Source: an uncultured Sphingomonadaceae bacterium
GTDB taxonomy: Bacteria > Pseudomonadota > Alphaproteobacteria > Sphingomonadales > Sphingomonadaceae
Reading direction: 5' to 3'
Length of the DNA stretch: 64,000 nucleotides
Assembly: GCA_947499975.1 (NCBI GenBank)
Contig: CANMQE010000002.1
Location: forward strand, 248,001 to 312,000
A program made the translations under genes and the position numbers. Positions 53,848 through 63,023 of the stretch are shown piece after piece. Under the pieces are notes generated by a model that saw nothing but the letters and a program-made list of their open reading frames with translations, was not told the DNA's origin and did no database searches. How positions within the stretch are numbered: position 1 is the stretch's first letter; each line of letters starts with the position of its first letter.

Positions 53848-53930
53848 TTCACTGACACGTGATTCATCTGCCGGTCTGGCCGTAAGGGCTGCCAGGGCTG
53901 GTTGTACGTGTCTCTGCAAAGGAGATGAAA

Positions 53931-54134
53931 ATGCCCAAGCTAAAGACCAAGAGCGGCGTGAAAAAACGCTTCAAGCTCACTGCCACCGGCAAGGTCAAGC
54001 ATGGTGTCGCCGGCAAGCGTCACCGCCTGATCAGCCATAATGCGAAGTATATCCGCCAGCAGCGCGGCACCAAGGTTCTGGCCAAGGCCGACTGGGCTGC
54101 CGTCAAGAAATGGGCGCCCTACGGCCTCGATTGA
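53931..54134 (+). CDS. rpmI: 50S ribosomal protein L35
   Basis: A 67-residue basic protein of the large ribosomal subunit: [50 protein letters not shown], the family pattern. The GGAG five bases upstream of the ATG at 53931 decides this start; an ATG six bases earlier is out of ribosome-site distance. It is the first gene of rpmI-rplT, 23 bp before rplT. infC, often the first gene, is not present here. Confidence 0.97.
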   Translation: MPKLKTKSGVKKRFKLTATGKVKHGVAGKRHRLISHNAKYIRQQRGTKVLAKADWAAVKKWAPYGLD

Positions 54135-54157
54135 GCCGGGTTCAAGGAGACTAAGAT

Positions 54158-54517
54158 ATGCCTCGCATTAAACGCGGCGTGACCACGCGCCAGAAGCACA
54201 AGCGCCTACTCGATCAGGCCAAGGGCTATCGCGGCCGTCGTAAGAATACGATCCGCGTCGCCCGTCAGGCCGTCGAAAAGGCCGGACAGTACGCCTATCG
54301 CGACCGCAAGGTTAAGAAGCGCAATTTCCGCGCCCTGTGGATCCAGCGCATCAACGCTGCGGTTCGCGCCGAAGGCCTCACCTATTCCCAGTTCATGCAC
54401 GGCGCGAAGCTCGCCGGTATCGAGCTGGACCGCAAGGTGATGGCAGACCTGGCGATGAACGAAGCCGAAGCCTTCGGCCTCATCATCAAGCAGGCGAAGG
54501 ACGCGCTTCCCGCCTGA
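54158..54517 (+). CDS. rplT: 50S ribosomal protein L20
   Basis: A 119-residue ribosomal protein binding 23S rRNA, needed early in large-subunit assembly. It begins [70 protein letters not shown], the family core, and ends [18 protein letters not shown]. It follows rpmI with an AAGGAG ribosome site. In many bacteria L20 represses its own operon by binding the leader, and that is possible here. A strong terminator follows. Confidence 0.97.
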   Translation: MPRIKRGVTTRQKHKRLLDQAKGYRGRRKNTIRVARQAVEKAGQYAYRDRKVKKRNFRALWIQRINAAVRAEGLTYSQFMHGAKLAGIELDRKVMADLAMNEAEAFGLIIKQAKDALPA

Positions 54518-54542
54518 TAGGCGAAGCAGCGACTGCAAACAG

Positions 54543-54581
54543 AAAAAGGGCGCGGATGGCATTGTCATCCGCGCCCTTTTT
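54543..54581 (+). terminator. intrinsic terminator of rpmI-rplT
   Basis: AAAAAGGGCGCGGATG (54543-54558) and its complement CATCCGCGCCCTTTTT (54566-54581) form a 16-bp stem with a 7-nt loop, ending in a T-run. It is a strong canonical terminator. Confidence 0.9.
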
Positions 54582-54748
54582 GTTTGCCGTGCGACGGCAT
54601 GGGAGTTGGGCCAGCCGGCCGGCGAACTGGTCTTTCAGGGGCCATATGGCGGCAAGTATTCAGCGAGAAACAGTACGGATACCGTCGCCATGCCAACAGC
54701 GCGGGCGACTGCGTGTGTCAGCGCGCTTCTGCTACAATTCACAAATAA

Positions 54749-54765
54749 CAGATTGCTCCAATCTG
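54749..54765 (+). promoter_or_regulatory. palindrome abutting AraC-regulator start
   Basis: CAGATTG-CTC-CAATCTG, 7-bp arms with a 3-nt centre, ends one base before the ATG at 54767. A TACAAT box lies just upstream (54733-54738) without a clear -35. The palindrome could be an operator or an RNA hairpin that masks translation of the regulator. Confidence 0.4.
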
Positions 54766-54766
54766 G

Positions 54767-55753
54767 ATGCAATACTCGCCATTCTACGAAAACAACCTTG
54801 TAGTTTGTTGTTATTTATTACAATTGGGAGAGAACTTCTCGTCTTGCGACGGGGCCAAATGGTGCGTGGGTGACAGGGAGCAGATCATTCTCGAAAACGG
54901 GGCGCAGCGTAGTATTGCCGAGGTGCGGGTTCATATACTTCCGCCCGAGATGCGACGCTATTTCAGCGCGCTTTACCACTTTCGCGTAGATACCCCCGAC
55001 CATTCGCCATTGATCGATTGCCATTACCCCGATTGGGCAGGGATCCATTTCGTCGCCAGCGGCCATCAGCACCGGACCTCCATAAATGGTGAGCCCGCGG
55101 TAGAGTATGACGATTGTATCGCCAACGGACCTACAACGCGCGCGCTGGGGCTGGAGCTGAGAACCTCGCTTTCGTGGAGCATCGGGCTGACCCCGGTGGG
55201 CTGGGCTCGATATGCAAATGGCGCGGCGGCCGATCTGGCGAACAAGGTGGTGGATGCCAACGAGCACCCGGCCTTCGCCAAGCTTGCGCCGATATGCGAG
55301 ATCGTTCAGGAGAAGCCAGGGGAGTTCGAGCATACCGCGCGCAGAATCGAGAAATTCCTGAGCGCGATCAGGCCCGCTTGCAGCCCGCACGAGGGCAAGG
55401 TGGAGGCCATACATAACGCCCTGCGCGAACCCGCTATCGGTGATGTCGAATCGCTGGCGGAGACGCTCGGTTTCAGTCGTCGCACCCTTGAGCGGCTGAC
55501 ATCGCGCTTCTTCGGCTTTCCGCCCAAGACCCTGCTGCGCCGGCAGCGTTTTCTTCGCAGCCTGAGCCGCTTTACCGTGGAGCCGGGCCGTTCGTGGAGC
55601 ATGTCGGTCGATGACCAATACGTGGACCAGGCCCATTTCGTTCGCGAGTTTCGCACCTTCATGGGGATGACGCCGAGCGAATACGCCCAGATGCCGCATC
55701 CCCTTCTCGACAGCATTTTCGTACAGCGCCTGGCCGAGCACGGTCCCAACTGA
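54767..55753 (+). CDS. AraC-family transcriptional regulator
   Basis: A ~328-residue regulator. The N-terminal sensing part, about 60-230, has the pattern PPEMRRYFSALYHFRVDTPDHSPLIDCHYPDWAGIHFVASG...TRALGLELRTSLSWSIGLTPVGWARYANGAAADLANKVVDANEHPAFAKLAPI. The C-terminal AraC helix-turn-helix domain (about 225-318) has VESLAETLGFSRRTLERLTSRFFGFPPKTLLRRQRFLRSLSRFT and DQYVDQAHFVREFRTFMGMTPSEYAQ. The ligand and targets are unknown. The first ~45 residues come from unusually AT-rich DNA and the true start may be later (about 54920-54950). Confidence 0.72.
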   Translation: MQYSPFYENNLVVCCYLLQLGENFSSCDGAKWCVGDREQIILENGAQRSIAEVRVHILPPEMRRYFSALYHFRVDTPDHSPLIDCHYPDWAGIHFVASGHQHRTSINGEPAVEYDDCIANGPTTRALGLELRTSLSWSIGLTPVGWARYANGAAADLANKVVDANEHPAFAKLAPICEIVQEKPGEFEHTARRIEKFLSAIRPACSPHEGKVEAIHNALREPAIGDVESLAETLGFSRRTLERLTSRFFGFPPKTLLRRQRFLRSLSRFTVEPGRSWSMSVDDQYVDQAHFVREFRTFMGMTPSEYAQMPHPLLDSIFVQRLAEHGPN

Positions 55754-55797
55754 GACCGCCGCCGTGCTGCCGCCGTACCGGCCCCGGCAATTAAGTC

Positions 55798-55834
55798 TTG
55801 GGCAAGGGCAGCATGGCGGCTAACAGGCGCGGCC
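55798..55834 (+). promoter_or_regulatory. pheST promoter with GC-rich discriminator
   Basis: TTGGGC (55798-55803), a 16-base spacer and CTAACA (55820-55825), followed directly by GGCGCGGCC (55826-55834). The pheS start is 37 bases further on. No attenuator or leader peptide was seen in the short leader. Confidence 0.45.
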
Positions 55835-55870
55835 TGACCGCAATCTGAAACGAAACTGTCCGAAGCACCT

Positions 55871-56989
55871 ATGTCCGATCACCATGAAACCGCTCAACAG
55901 GCCCAGTCGCGCATAGACGCGGCGCCCGATCTTGCCGCGCTGGAGGCCCTTCGCGTGGAGTATCTCGGCAAGCAGGGCAGCGTCTCCGCCTTGCTGAAAA
56001 CGCTCGGCAAGATGTCTCCGGAAGAGCGGCATGAGAAGGCTCCTGCAATCCAGGCCTTGCGCCAGTCGGTGGCCGATGCACTGGCCGCCCGCAAGGACGA
56101 GCTGGAAGCCGCCGAACTGGAAGCGCGCCTTGCGACGGAGCGGCTGGACCTGACCCTGCCTGCTCCCGATGCACAGCGGGGCAGCGTGCATCCGGTAAGC
56201 CAGGTGATGGACGAGCTGGCGGAGATTTTCGCCGATCTCGGCTTCGCCGTCGCTACCGGTCCTGAAATCGAGGACGACTGGTACAATTTCACCGCGCTCA
56301 ACATGCCGGAGAGCCACCCGGCGCGCGCGATGCACGACACGTTCTATTTCCCCGACACCGCGCCCAAGGGCGGCAAGATGCTGCTGCGTACGCACACCAG
56401 CCCGGTGCAGGTGCGCACGATGCTGGATGTGGTGAAGAACAACCCGGGCGGCGCGCCCATTCGTATCATCGCGCCGGGGCGGGTGTATCGCAGCGATAGC
56501 GATGCGACGCACACCCCCATGTTCCACCAGATCGAAGGCCTTGTGATCGACCGGGGCATACACCTCGGCCATCTTAAATGGACACTGGAAACCTTTCTCA
56601 AGGCTTTCTTCGAGACCGACGACATCGTGCTGCGCCTGCGCCCCAGCTACTTCCCCTTCACTGAGCCTTCGGTGGAAGTGGACGTCGGTTTCGCGATCGA
56701 GAACGGCAAGCGCATTCTTGGCGGATCGGGTGACGAACCCGGCCATGCCTGGATGGAACTGCTGGGCAGCGGCATGGTGAACCGCCGCGTGATCGAAATG
56801 AGCGGCCTCGATCCCGACGAATGGCAGGGCTTTGCCTGGGGCCTGGGCGTGGATCGGCTTGCCATGCTGAAATACGGCATGGACGATCTGCGCGCCTTCT
56901 TCGACGGCGATACGCGCTGGCTCTCGCACTACGGTTTCAGCCCTTTCGACCAACCCACACTTTCCGCAGGCGTAGGAGCGCGCTCATGA
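55871..56989 (+). CDS. pheS: phenylalanyl-tRNA synthetase, alpha subunit
   Basis: A 372-residue class II synthetase alpha chain with the catalytic site. The N-terminal coiled coil (about 1-95) carries [32 protein letters not shown]. Core motifs follow: [57 protein letters not shown] (about 105-160), [11 protein letters not shown] (about 173), [11 protein letters not shown] (about 220) and [18 protein letters not shown] (about 257). The end [25 protein letters not shown] is the motif 3 region. The stop overlaps pheT by 4 bases. Confidence 0.97.
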   Translation: MSDHHETAQQAQSRIDAAPDLAALEALRVEYLGKQGSVSALLKTLGKMSPEERHEKAPAIQALRQSVADALAARKDELEAAELEARLATERLDLTLPAPDAQRGSVHPVSQVMDELAEIFADLGFAVATGPEIEDDWYNFTALNMPESHPARAMHDTFYFPDTAPKGGKMLLRTHTSPVQVRTMLDVVKNNPGGAPIRIIAPGRVYRSDSDATHTPMFHQIEGLVIDRGIHLGHLKWTLETFLKAFFETDDIVLRLRPSYFPFTEPSVEVDVGFAIENGKRILGGSGDEPGHAWMELLGSGMVNRRVIEMSGLDPDEWQGFAWGLGVDRLAMLKYGMDDLRAFFDGDTRWLSHYGFSPFDQPTLSAGVGARS

Positions 56990-59379
56990 AGTTCTCGCTC
57001 GAATGGCTGACCTATTTCCTCGAAACCGGGGCCAGCACCGCTGAAATCGCCGCCAAGTTGAATGCCATTGGCATCGAGGTGGAGGATATCGAGGACCCTG
57101 CCGAGAAGCTGGAGGGCTTCCGCGTGGCAGAGGTTCTGACCGCCAAACCGCATCCCGATGCGGACCGTCTGCAGGTTCTCACCGTCAACACCGGCGAGGG
57201 CGAACCGCTGCAGGTGGTGTGCGGCGCTCCCAATGCCCGTGCAGGGATGAAGGGCGTGCTCGGCCTGCCGGGAGCGGAAGTGCCCGCCAACGGCATGAAG
57301 CTGCGCAAGTCCGAAATCCGCGGTGTCGAATCGAACGGCATGATGTGCTCCGTGCGCGAGCTGGAGCTGGGCGACGATCACGAAGGCATCATCGATCTGC
57401 CAGGCGATGTGCCGGTGGGTAAGAGCTTTGCCGAATACCACGGCGCCTCTCCCGTATTCGATGTCGCCATCACGCCCAACCGCCCCGATTGCATGGGCGT
57501 GTACGGCATCGCCCGCGATCTGGCCGCTGCCGGAATGGGCACGCTGAAACCGCTGCGCGAGCATCACATCGAGGCATCCTTCCCCTGCCCGGTTCAGATC
57601 CGCACCGACGATCCCGAAGGTTGCCCGGCATTCTATGGCCGCGTGATCAGGGGCGTGACCAATGGCCAGAGTCCGGACTGGATGCAGAAGCGCCTGCTGG
57701 CGGCTGGACAGCGCCCGATCAGTGCGCTGGTGGACATCACCAATTACCTGATGCTGGCGTTCGGCCGTCCGGCCCACGTCTACGATCTCGCGAAGCTTTC
57801 CGGCCCGGTGGTGGCGCGCCGCGCGAAGGATGGCGAGACCGTGCAGGCGTTGAACGAAAAGACCTACACGCTCGACCCGAGCATGACGGTGATCGCTGAC
57901 GACAACAGCGTGCACGATATTGCGGGCATCATGGGCGGAGAGGATTCCTCCGTCCAGCCCGAGACGACCGACGTGCTGCTGGAGATCGCCTATTTCGATC
58001 CCGAGGCGATCGGCGTGACGGGGCGCAAGCTGGGCCTGGCCACGGATGCCCGCACCCGCTTCGAACGCGGCGTGGATCCCGCCTGGCTGGAGGAGGGGCT
58101 GGAAAGCCTCACCAGCCTGATCCAGCGGTTCTGCGGCGGCGAGGCGAGCGAGATCGTGCGCGCTGGCACCCCTCCGACACAGCCGAAGGTGATTTCCTTC
58201 GATCCGACACTGACCGCGCGTCTTGGCGGCGTCGAAGTGGCCCAGGACGAGCAGAAGCGCATCCTCGAGGCGCTCGATTTCACGGTGGATGCAGACTGGC
58301 AGGTAAGCTGTCCACCCCGTCGCCACGATATCGAAGGCGCTGCCGATCTGGTGGAAGAGGTCGTGCGTATCCACGGCCTGCACAATGTCGAAAGCGTGGC
58401 GCTGCCCCGTGCCGATGGTGTTGCGAGACCCACGGCAACGCCCATCCAGTCGCTGGAGCGCCGCCTGCGCCGCGCCGCCGCCGCGCGCGGTCTGAACGAG
58501 GCTGTCACCTGGTCCTTCCTGCCAACGAAAGAGGCGGAGCATTTTGCCGCCGAGGGCGAAAGCCTGTGGTCGCTCGACAACCCCATCAGCGAGGACATGA
58601 GGGCCATGCGCCCCTCGCTCATCCCCGGCCTGCTGTCGGCTGCAAAGCGCAACGCCGATCGCGGTGCAGCGGGATCGCGCCTGTTCGAACTGGGCCGCCG
58701 ATATCTGCGGGCGAAGGACGGATCGAGCGACGAGCGTCCCACGCTCGCGGTGCTGCTGGCCGGTGAGAAGACGCCGCGCGGCTGGGCCACCGGCAAGGCA
58801 AGGCCTGTCGACGCCTTCGACGCAAAGGCCGAAGCAGAGGCCCTGCTGGCCGAGGCAGGAGCGCCTGTCGACAAGCTGATGGTGATGGACGAGGCGGGCG
58901 CGCAGTTCCACCCCGGCCAGTCCGCCACGCTGCGGCTCGGTCCGAAGAACGTGCTGGCCCGCTTTGGCGCACTGCATCCCTCCACGCTCGACGCTTTCGA
59001 TATCGATGGGCCGGTGGTTGCCGTGGAAGTCTATCTCGACGCAATTCCCGCAAGGAAAGGCAAGAGCGGCTTCGAAAAGCCGGCCTACACCCCGCCCGCG
59101 CTGCAATCGGTGGAGCGCGATTTCGCCTTCCTCGTGCCGCAGGATCTGGCCGCTGGCGATCTGCTGCGCGCGGTGAGGGGCGCGGACAAGGCCAATATCG
59201 TCGATGCTCGCGTGTTCGACGTCTTTGCCGGGCAGGGGGTGCCGGAGGGCATGAAATCAATCGCCATCGAGGTGACGCTGCAGCCGGGAGAGAAAAGCTT
59301 CAAGGACGAGGATCTGAAGGCGATCAGCGACAAGGTGGTGGCCGCCGCTGCCAAGCAGGGTGCGGAACTGCGGGGCTAA
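56986..59379 (+). CDS. pheT: phenylalanyl-tRNA synthetase, beta subunit
   Basis: A 797-residue beta chain completing the alpha2-beta2 enzyme. The start [37 protein letters not shown] fits the family. A tRNA-binding domain follows (about 40-150, with [17 protein letters not shown] and [14 protein letters not shown]). The B3/B4 editing region includes [24 protein letters not shown], and [25 protein letters not shown] is also present. The C-terminal anticodon-binding FDX domain ([25 protein letters not shown]...[15 protein letters not shown]) closes the protein. It is translation-coupled to pheS (ATGA overlap). Confidence 0.97.
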   Translation: MKFSLEWLTYFLETGASTAEIAAKLNAIGIEVEDIEDPAEKLEGFRVAEVLTAKPHPDADRLQVLTVNTGEGEPLQVVCGAPNARAGMKGVLGLPGAEVPANGMKLRKSEIRGVESNGMMCSVRELELGDDHEGIIDLPGDVPVGKSFAEYHGASPVFDVAITPNRPDCMGVYGIARDLAAAGMGTLKPLREHHIEASFPCPVQIRTDDPEGCPAFYGRVIRGVTNGQSPDWMQKRLLAAGQRPISALVDITNYLMLAFGRPAHVYDLAKLSGPVVARRAKDGETVQALNEKTYTLDPSMTVIADDNSVHDIAGIMGGEDSSVQPETTDVLLEIAYFDPEAIGVTGRKLGLATDARTRFERGVDPAWLEEGLESLTSLIQRFCGGEASEIVRAGTPPTQPKVISFDPTLTARLGGVEVAQDEQKRILEALDFTVDADWQVSCPPRRHDIEGAADLVEEVVRIHGLHNVESVALPRADGVARPTATPIQSLERRLRRAAAARGLNEAVTWSFLPTKEAEHFAAEGESLWSLDNPISEDMRAMRPSLIPGLLSAAKRNADRGAAGSRLFELGRRYLRAKDGSSDERPTLAVLLAGEKTPRGWATGKARPVDAFDAKAEAEALLAEAGAPVDKLMVMDEAGAQFHPGQSATLRLGPKNVLARFGALHPSTLDAFDIDGPVVAVEVYLDAIPARKGKSGFEKPAYTPPALQSVERDFAFLVPQDLAAGDLLRAVRGADKANIVDARVFDVFAGQGVPEGMKSIAIEVTLQPGEKSFKDEDLKAISDKVVAAAAKQGAELRG

Positions 59380-59400
59380 CGCCACCATTTCGAAAGGCCC

Positions 59401-59538
59401 CTACTCAATGGCAGCGGCAACACGCTCGTCCGCCATCAGCGCCTGCATGGATACTGTGAAGCCCCGCTGTGTCATCTCCTCGGCGAGATCATCCATTGAA
59501 CCTTCAAAACTACGGTGAAACGGGAGAAATTCAGGCAT
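59401..59538 (-). CDS. possible 45-residue small protein
   Basis: Reading the minus strand, an ATG at 59538 opens a 45-codon frame MPEFLPFHRSFEGSMDDLAE..., ending ADERVAAAIE and TAG at 59401. Composition and the helical, acidic pattern look protein-like, and the frame tail-to-tail faces pheT. I could not recognise a family or find a good ribosome site, so it may be a remnant or chance. Confidence 0.3.
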   Translation of the reverse strand: MPEFLPFHRSFEGSMDDLAEEMTQRGFTVSMQALMADERVAAAIE

Positions 59539-59575
59539 TCGCGGTCATCTTTGGCGCGATTTGCGCAAGCCTGAG

Positions 59576-59610
59576 TGGACGGCAAGTGATCGCGGCGCTA
59601 TTTGCGCGCC
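59576..59610 (+). promoter_or_regulatory. prfC promoter with GC-rich discriminator
   Basis: TGGACG (59576-59581), a 17-base spacer and TATTTG (59599-59604), followed by CGCGCC (59605-59610). It carries the same GCTATTTGCGCGCC string as the rpmI promoter. The prfC ATG is only 11 bases after the -10, so the transcript would be nearly leaderless. Confidence 0.5.
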
Positions 59611-59614
59611 TCCC

Positions 59615-61156
59615 ATGACTTCCACTCGCCGCACCTTCGCCATCATCTCGCACCCTGATGCGGGTAAGACCACGCTGACCGAAAAGCTGCTGCTGCAAGG
59701 CGGGGCCATTCACCAGGCGGGGCTGGTGAAAGCGCGCGGTGCTGCGCGGCGTGCACGCTCCGACTGGATGAAGATCGAGCAGCAGCGCGGCATCTCGGTC
59801 ACCTCCTCGGTGATGACGTTCGAGAAGGAATACGAAGGCGAGACCATCACCTTCAACCTGCTCGATACGCCGGGCCACGAGGATTTTTCCGAGGACACCT
59901 ATCGCACGCTGACCGCGGTCGACTCTGCCATCATGGTGATCGATGCGGCAAAGGGTATCGAGCCGCAGACGCGCAAGCTGTTCGAGGTCTGCCGCCTGCG
60001 CTCTGTTCCCATCATCACCTTCGTCAACAAGGTGGACCGCGAGGGGCGTGACCCGTTCGAGACGATGGACGAGGTGGCCGATATGCTGGCCCTCGACGTG
60101 TCGCCGCAGATGTGGCCCATCGGCATGGGCGGCCTGTTCAAGGGCCTGCTGGATTTCCGCACGCAGGAAGTTGCGCGGGTGGAAGGCGGCTCCAACGAAT
60201 ATATGGGCAAGCGCGATGCCCTAGCCGATGCCGATATCCCGGAGAATTACGAGGAAGAATATCAGCTCGCGCAGGCAGGCTATCCCGAATTCGACCTGGA
60301 AGCCTACCGCAACGGCGATCTGACGCCTGTCTATTTCGGCTCCGCGCTGAAGAACCTGGGCGTGGAAGAGCTGATCGATGCCATCGCCCGCTACGCCCCG
60401 CCGCCGCGTCCGCAGCCCGCGGGCGAGGAGAAGATCGGGCCGGAGCATGACGAGGTAAGCGGTTTCATCTTCAAGGTGCAGGCCAATATGGACCCGAACC
60501 ACCGGGACCGCATCGCCTTCATGCGGCAGGTGTCGGGCACTTTCAAACGCGGCATGAAGCTGACGCCCAGCGGGCTTGGCAAGCCCATTGCAGTGCATTC
60601 ACCCATCCTGTTCTTCGCCCAGGACCGCGAGATTGCCGATACCGCCGAGCCGGGCGATATCATCGGCATTCCCAATCACGGCACCCTGCGCGTGGGCGAT
60701 ACGCTTTCCGAGAAGAATGAGATCCGCTTTACCGGCCTGCCCAATTTCGCGCCGGAGATTCTGCGCCGTGTGCAGTTGAGGGACCCCACCAAGACGAAGC
60801 AGTTGCGAAAGGCGCTGGACGATCTTTCGGAAGAGGGCGTGATCCAGGTTTTCTATCCCGAAATCGGCGGATCGAGCATCGTGGGCGTGGTGGGCCAGTT
60901 GCAGCTGGACGTGCTGATTTCGCGGCTGGGTGCGGAATACAAGGTCGATGCCGCGCTGGAAGCTTCTCCTTTCGCCACGGCGCGCTGGCTGAAGGGGCCG
61001 GACGCCGCGCTGCGCGATTTCGAGAAGTTCAATCAGGGCAATCTGGCGAAAGACCGCGATGGCGACATGGTGTTCATGGCCAAGAGCGCATGGGACGTGG
61101 GCTACCAGGAAGAGAAGAACCCCGATCTCGCCTTCTCCGCCACCAAGGAGCGGTAA
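59615..61156 (+). CDS. prfC: peptide chain release factor 3
   Basis: A 513-residue translational GTPase that removes RF1/RF2 from the ribosome. GTPase motifs: ISHPDAGKTTLTEKLLLQGGAIHQAGLVKARGAARRARSDWM (G1 and switch I), EQQRGISVTSSVMTF (G2 region), LLDTPGHEDFSEDTYRTLTAVDSAIMVIDAAKGIEPQT (G3) and FVNKVDREGRDPFE (G4). Domains II and III follow with MDPNHRDRIAFMRQVSGTFKRGMKLTPSGLGK and GVVGQLQLDVLISRLGAEY. The start MTSTRRTFAIISHPDAG is taken at 59615 over a longer frame. The message appears to have almost no leader. Confidence 0.95.
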   Translation: MTSTRRTFAIISHPDAGKTTLTEKLLLQGGAIHQAGLVKARGAARRARSDWMKIEQQRGISVTSSVMTFEKEYEGETITFNLLDTPGHEDFSEDTYRTLTAVDSAIMVIDAAKGIEPQTRKLFEVCRLRSVPIITFVNKVDREGRDPFETMDEVADMLALDVSPQMWPIGMGGLFKGLLDFRTQEVARVEGGSNEYMGKRDALADADIPENYEEEYQLAQAGYPEFDLEAYRNGDLTPVYFGSALKNLGVEELIDAIARYAPPPRPQPAGEEKIGPEHDEVSGFIFKVQANMDPNHRDRIAFMRQVSGTFKRGMKLTPSGLGKPIAVHSPILFFAQDREIADTAEPGDIIGIPNHGTLRVGDTLSEKNEIRFTGLPNFAPEILRRVQLRDPTKTKQLRKALDDLSEEGVIQVFYPEIGGSSIVGVVGQLQLDVLISRLGAEYKVDAALEASPFATARWLKGPDAALRDFEKFNQGNLAKDRDGDMVFMAKSAWDVGYQEEKNPDLAFSATKER

Positions 61157-61233
61157 ACCTGCACGTAGTCGACACCTCGTTGCCAGCCGCTTTCAATATA
61201 GGAAAGAGCCGCGCAAGCCGCTAAGCCTTGCCG

Positions 61234-61821
61234 ATGGCCGACTTCTTCGACGAACTGAATTTCAAGCACATCGAGATGATAGAGGACCAGCCGGTCTTCT
61301 TCGTGGCGACCGCCGCTGCGGACGCCCGCATCAACCTGTCGCCCAAGGGCTACGATGCGTTTCGCGTGATTTCGCCGAAACGCGTCGCCTATCTGGATCT
61401 TGGTGGATCGGGCAACGAGACGAATGCGCATCTGCTGGCCGACGATAATGGCAAGGGCGGACGCATCACGCTGATGTTCTGCAATTTCCAGCAGCCTGCG
61501 CTGATCCTGCGCATCTACGGCCGCGCCAATCCCGTCCTGCCGTGGGAATCCGGCTGGGACGAGATTTCGCAGCACTTCACCTTGCTGCCCGGCACTCGCC
61601 AGATTTTCGATATCGAGGTGGAAAGCGTGCAGACCAGTTGTGGCTGGGGCGTGCCATTCATGAGTTACCAGCGCGAACGCAAGACGCTGCTGAAAGCGCA
61701 CAGCAATGTCGATCCGCTGGAATGGGCGGGCAAGCACAAGCGGCGCCGCGAAAGTATCGATGGGCTGCCTACCCGCACCACGGACCGCTACATTGCGGGC
61801 GACATTCCGCAAGACGACTGA
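61234..61821 (+). CDS. pyridoxamine 5'-phosphate oxidase family protein
   Basis: A 195-residue flavin-reductase-like split-barrel protein of the PNPOx family. MADFFDELNFKHIEMIEDQPVFFVATAAADARINLSPKGYDAFRVISPKRVAYLDLGGSGNETNAHLLADDNGKGGRITLMFCNFQQPALILRIYGRANPVLP is the family pattern, likely FMN-binding. The C-terminal tail is basic (KAHSNVDPLEWAGKHKRRRES). It is not canonical PdxH. Substrate unknown. The start is ATG 61234, with a TTG six bases before it also possible. The stop is one base before the next gene. Confidence 0.8.
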   Translation: MADFFDELNFKHIEMIEDQPVFFVATAAADARINLSPKGYDAFRVISPKRVAYLDLGGSGNETNAHLLADDNGKGGRITLMFCNFQQPALILRIYGRANPVLPWESGWDEISQHFTLLPGTRQIFDIEVESVQTSCGWGVPFMSYQRERKTLLKAHSNVDPLEWAGKHKRRRESIDGLPTRTTDRYIAGDIPQDD

Positions 61822-62516
61822 TGCAGCTCACATTCGCCAGCTACAACATTCACAAGGGCGTGGGAGCAGACCGGCGCCGCGATCCCGACCGCATCATCGA
61901 GGTGATCCGGGAGCTGGATGCCGACGTGGTTGCGCTGCAGGAAGTGGACGAACGATTTGGCACGAGGCGTGCCGTTCTCGATCCCGATGCGCTGACGGAG
62001 GCGGGCTATCAGGTGGCCAGCAAGCGCACCAAGCCTGCCAGCATGGGCTGGCACGGCAATGCCCTTCTGGTGCGCGAGGGGATCGAGATCATCGATATTG
62101 ACGCGCATGACCTGCCGCAGGTCGAGCCGCGCGGTGCTGTGCGCTCTACCCTGCGGACCAAGGGCCGGGATATCTGCGTGACCGGAATGCATCTCGATCT
62201 GTCCGGACTTCGCCGAAAGCGGCAGTTTGCGCATGTGTGCAACGCCAGCCGCGCGCCGGGTCTGCCCGCGGTGATGCTGGGCGATTGCAACGAATGGCTG
62301 AAACCTTTCGGCGGCTCTCGCGGGTTGGCCGCGCATTGGGAAATGGTGGAGCCTGGCCGCAGCTTCCCGTCCCAGCGGCCGATGCTTTCGCTGGACCGCG
62401 TGGTGCACACTTCGCACTGGACGCTGGACGAGGCGGACGTGCACAAGAGCGCCACGGCAAGGCGCGCTTCTGATCACCTGCCGATCTACGCGAAGCTTTC
62501 GCTGCACGATTCTTAG
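61821..62516 (+). CDS. endonuclease/exonuclease/phosphatase family hydrolase
   Basis: A 231-residue EEP-superfamily metal-dependent hydrolase. The N-terminus MQLTFASYNIHKGVGADRRRDPDRIIEVIRELDADVVALQEVDERFG has the Asn and Glu metal site (YNIHKG, LQEVD). MLGDCNEWLKPFGG (about 150-163) is the GDFN-like region, and SDHLPIYAKLSL is the terminal Asp-His pair. The substrate, nucleic acid or phospholipid, cannot be told apart by sequence. ATG overlaps the previous stop (TGATG). Confidence 0.85.
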   Translation: MQLTFASYNIHKGVGADRRRDPDRIIEVIRELDADVVALQEVDERFGTRRAVLDPDALTEAGYQVASKRTKPASMGWHGNALLVREGIEIIDIDAHDLPQVEPRGAVRSTLRTKGRDICVTGMHLDLSGLRRKRQFAHVCNASRAPGLPAVMLGDCNEWLKPFGGSRGLAAHWEMVEPGRSFPSQRPMLSLDRVVHTSHWTLDEADVHKSATARRASDHLPIYAKLSLHDS

Positions 62517-62603
62517 GCACCGTGCCGAAGAATTAGGCGCGGGCGGGGCAGTGCAACACTGGTCCCGCAACCAAGTTCCCGAAAATTAACGTTTCATCGA
62601 TTC

Positions 62604-62619
62604 TGGCACGGCGGTTGCA
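62604..62619 (+). promoter_or_regulatory. sigma-54 (RpoN) promoter for PII-amt
   Basis: TGGCACG (62604-62610), four bases, TTGCA (62615-62619). This matches the consensus TGGCACG-N4-TTGCA of sigma-54 promoters exactly. It lies 48 bases ahead of the PII start. Nitrogen-regulated transcription by NtrC would follow from established biology; no NtrC site was searched in detail. Confidence 0.85.
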
Positions 62620-62658
62620 TTGCACAATCGCGGCCGGGAGCGACCCGGCAAGTCATAG

Positions 62659-63006
<348 letters not shown>

Positions 63007-63023
63007 TCAGGGGGTCTGAGACA

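Noticed and set aside
56929..59106. A 725-codon open frame antisense to pheT
   Set aside because: Overlaps a clear essential gene; it follows from the GC-rich codon pattern (few stops on the opposite strand) and resembles no family.
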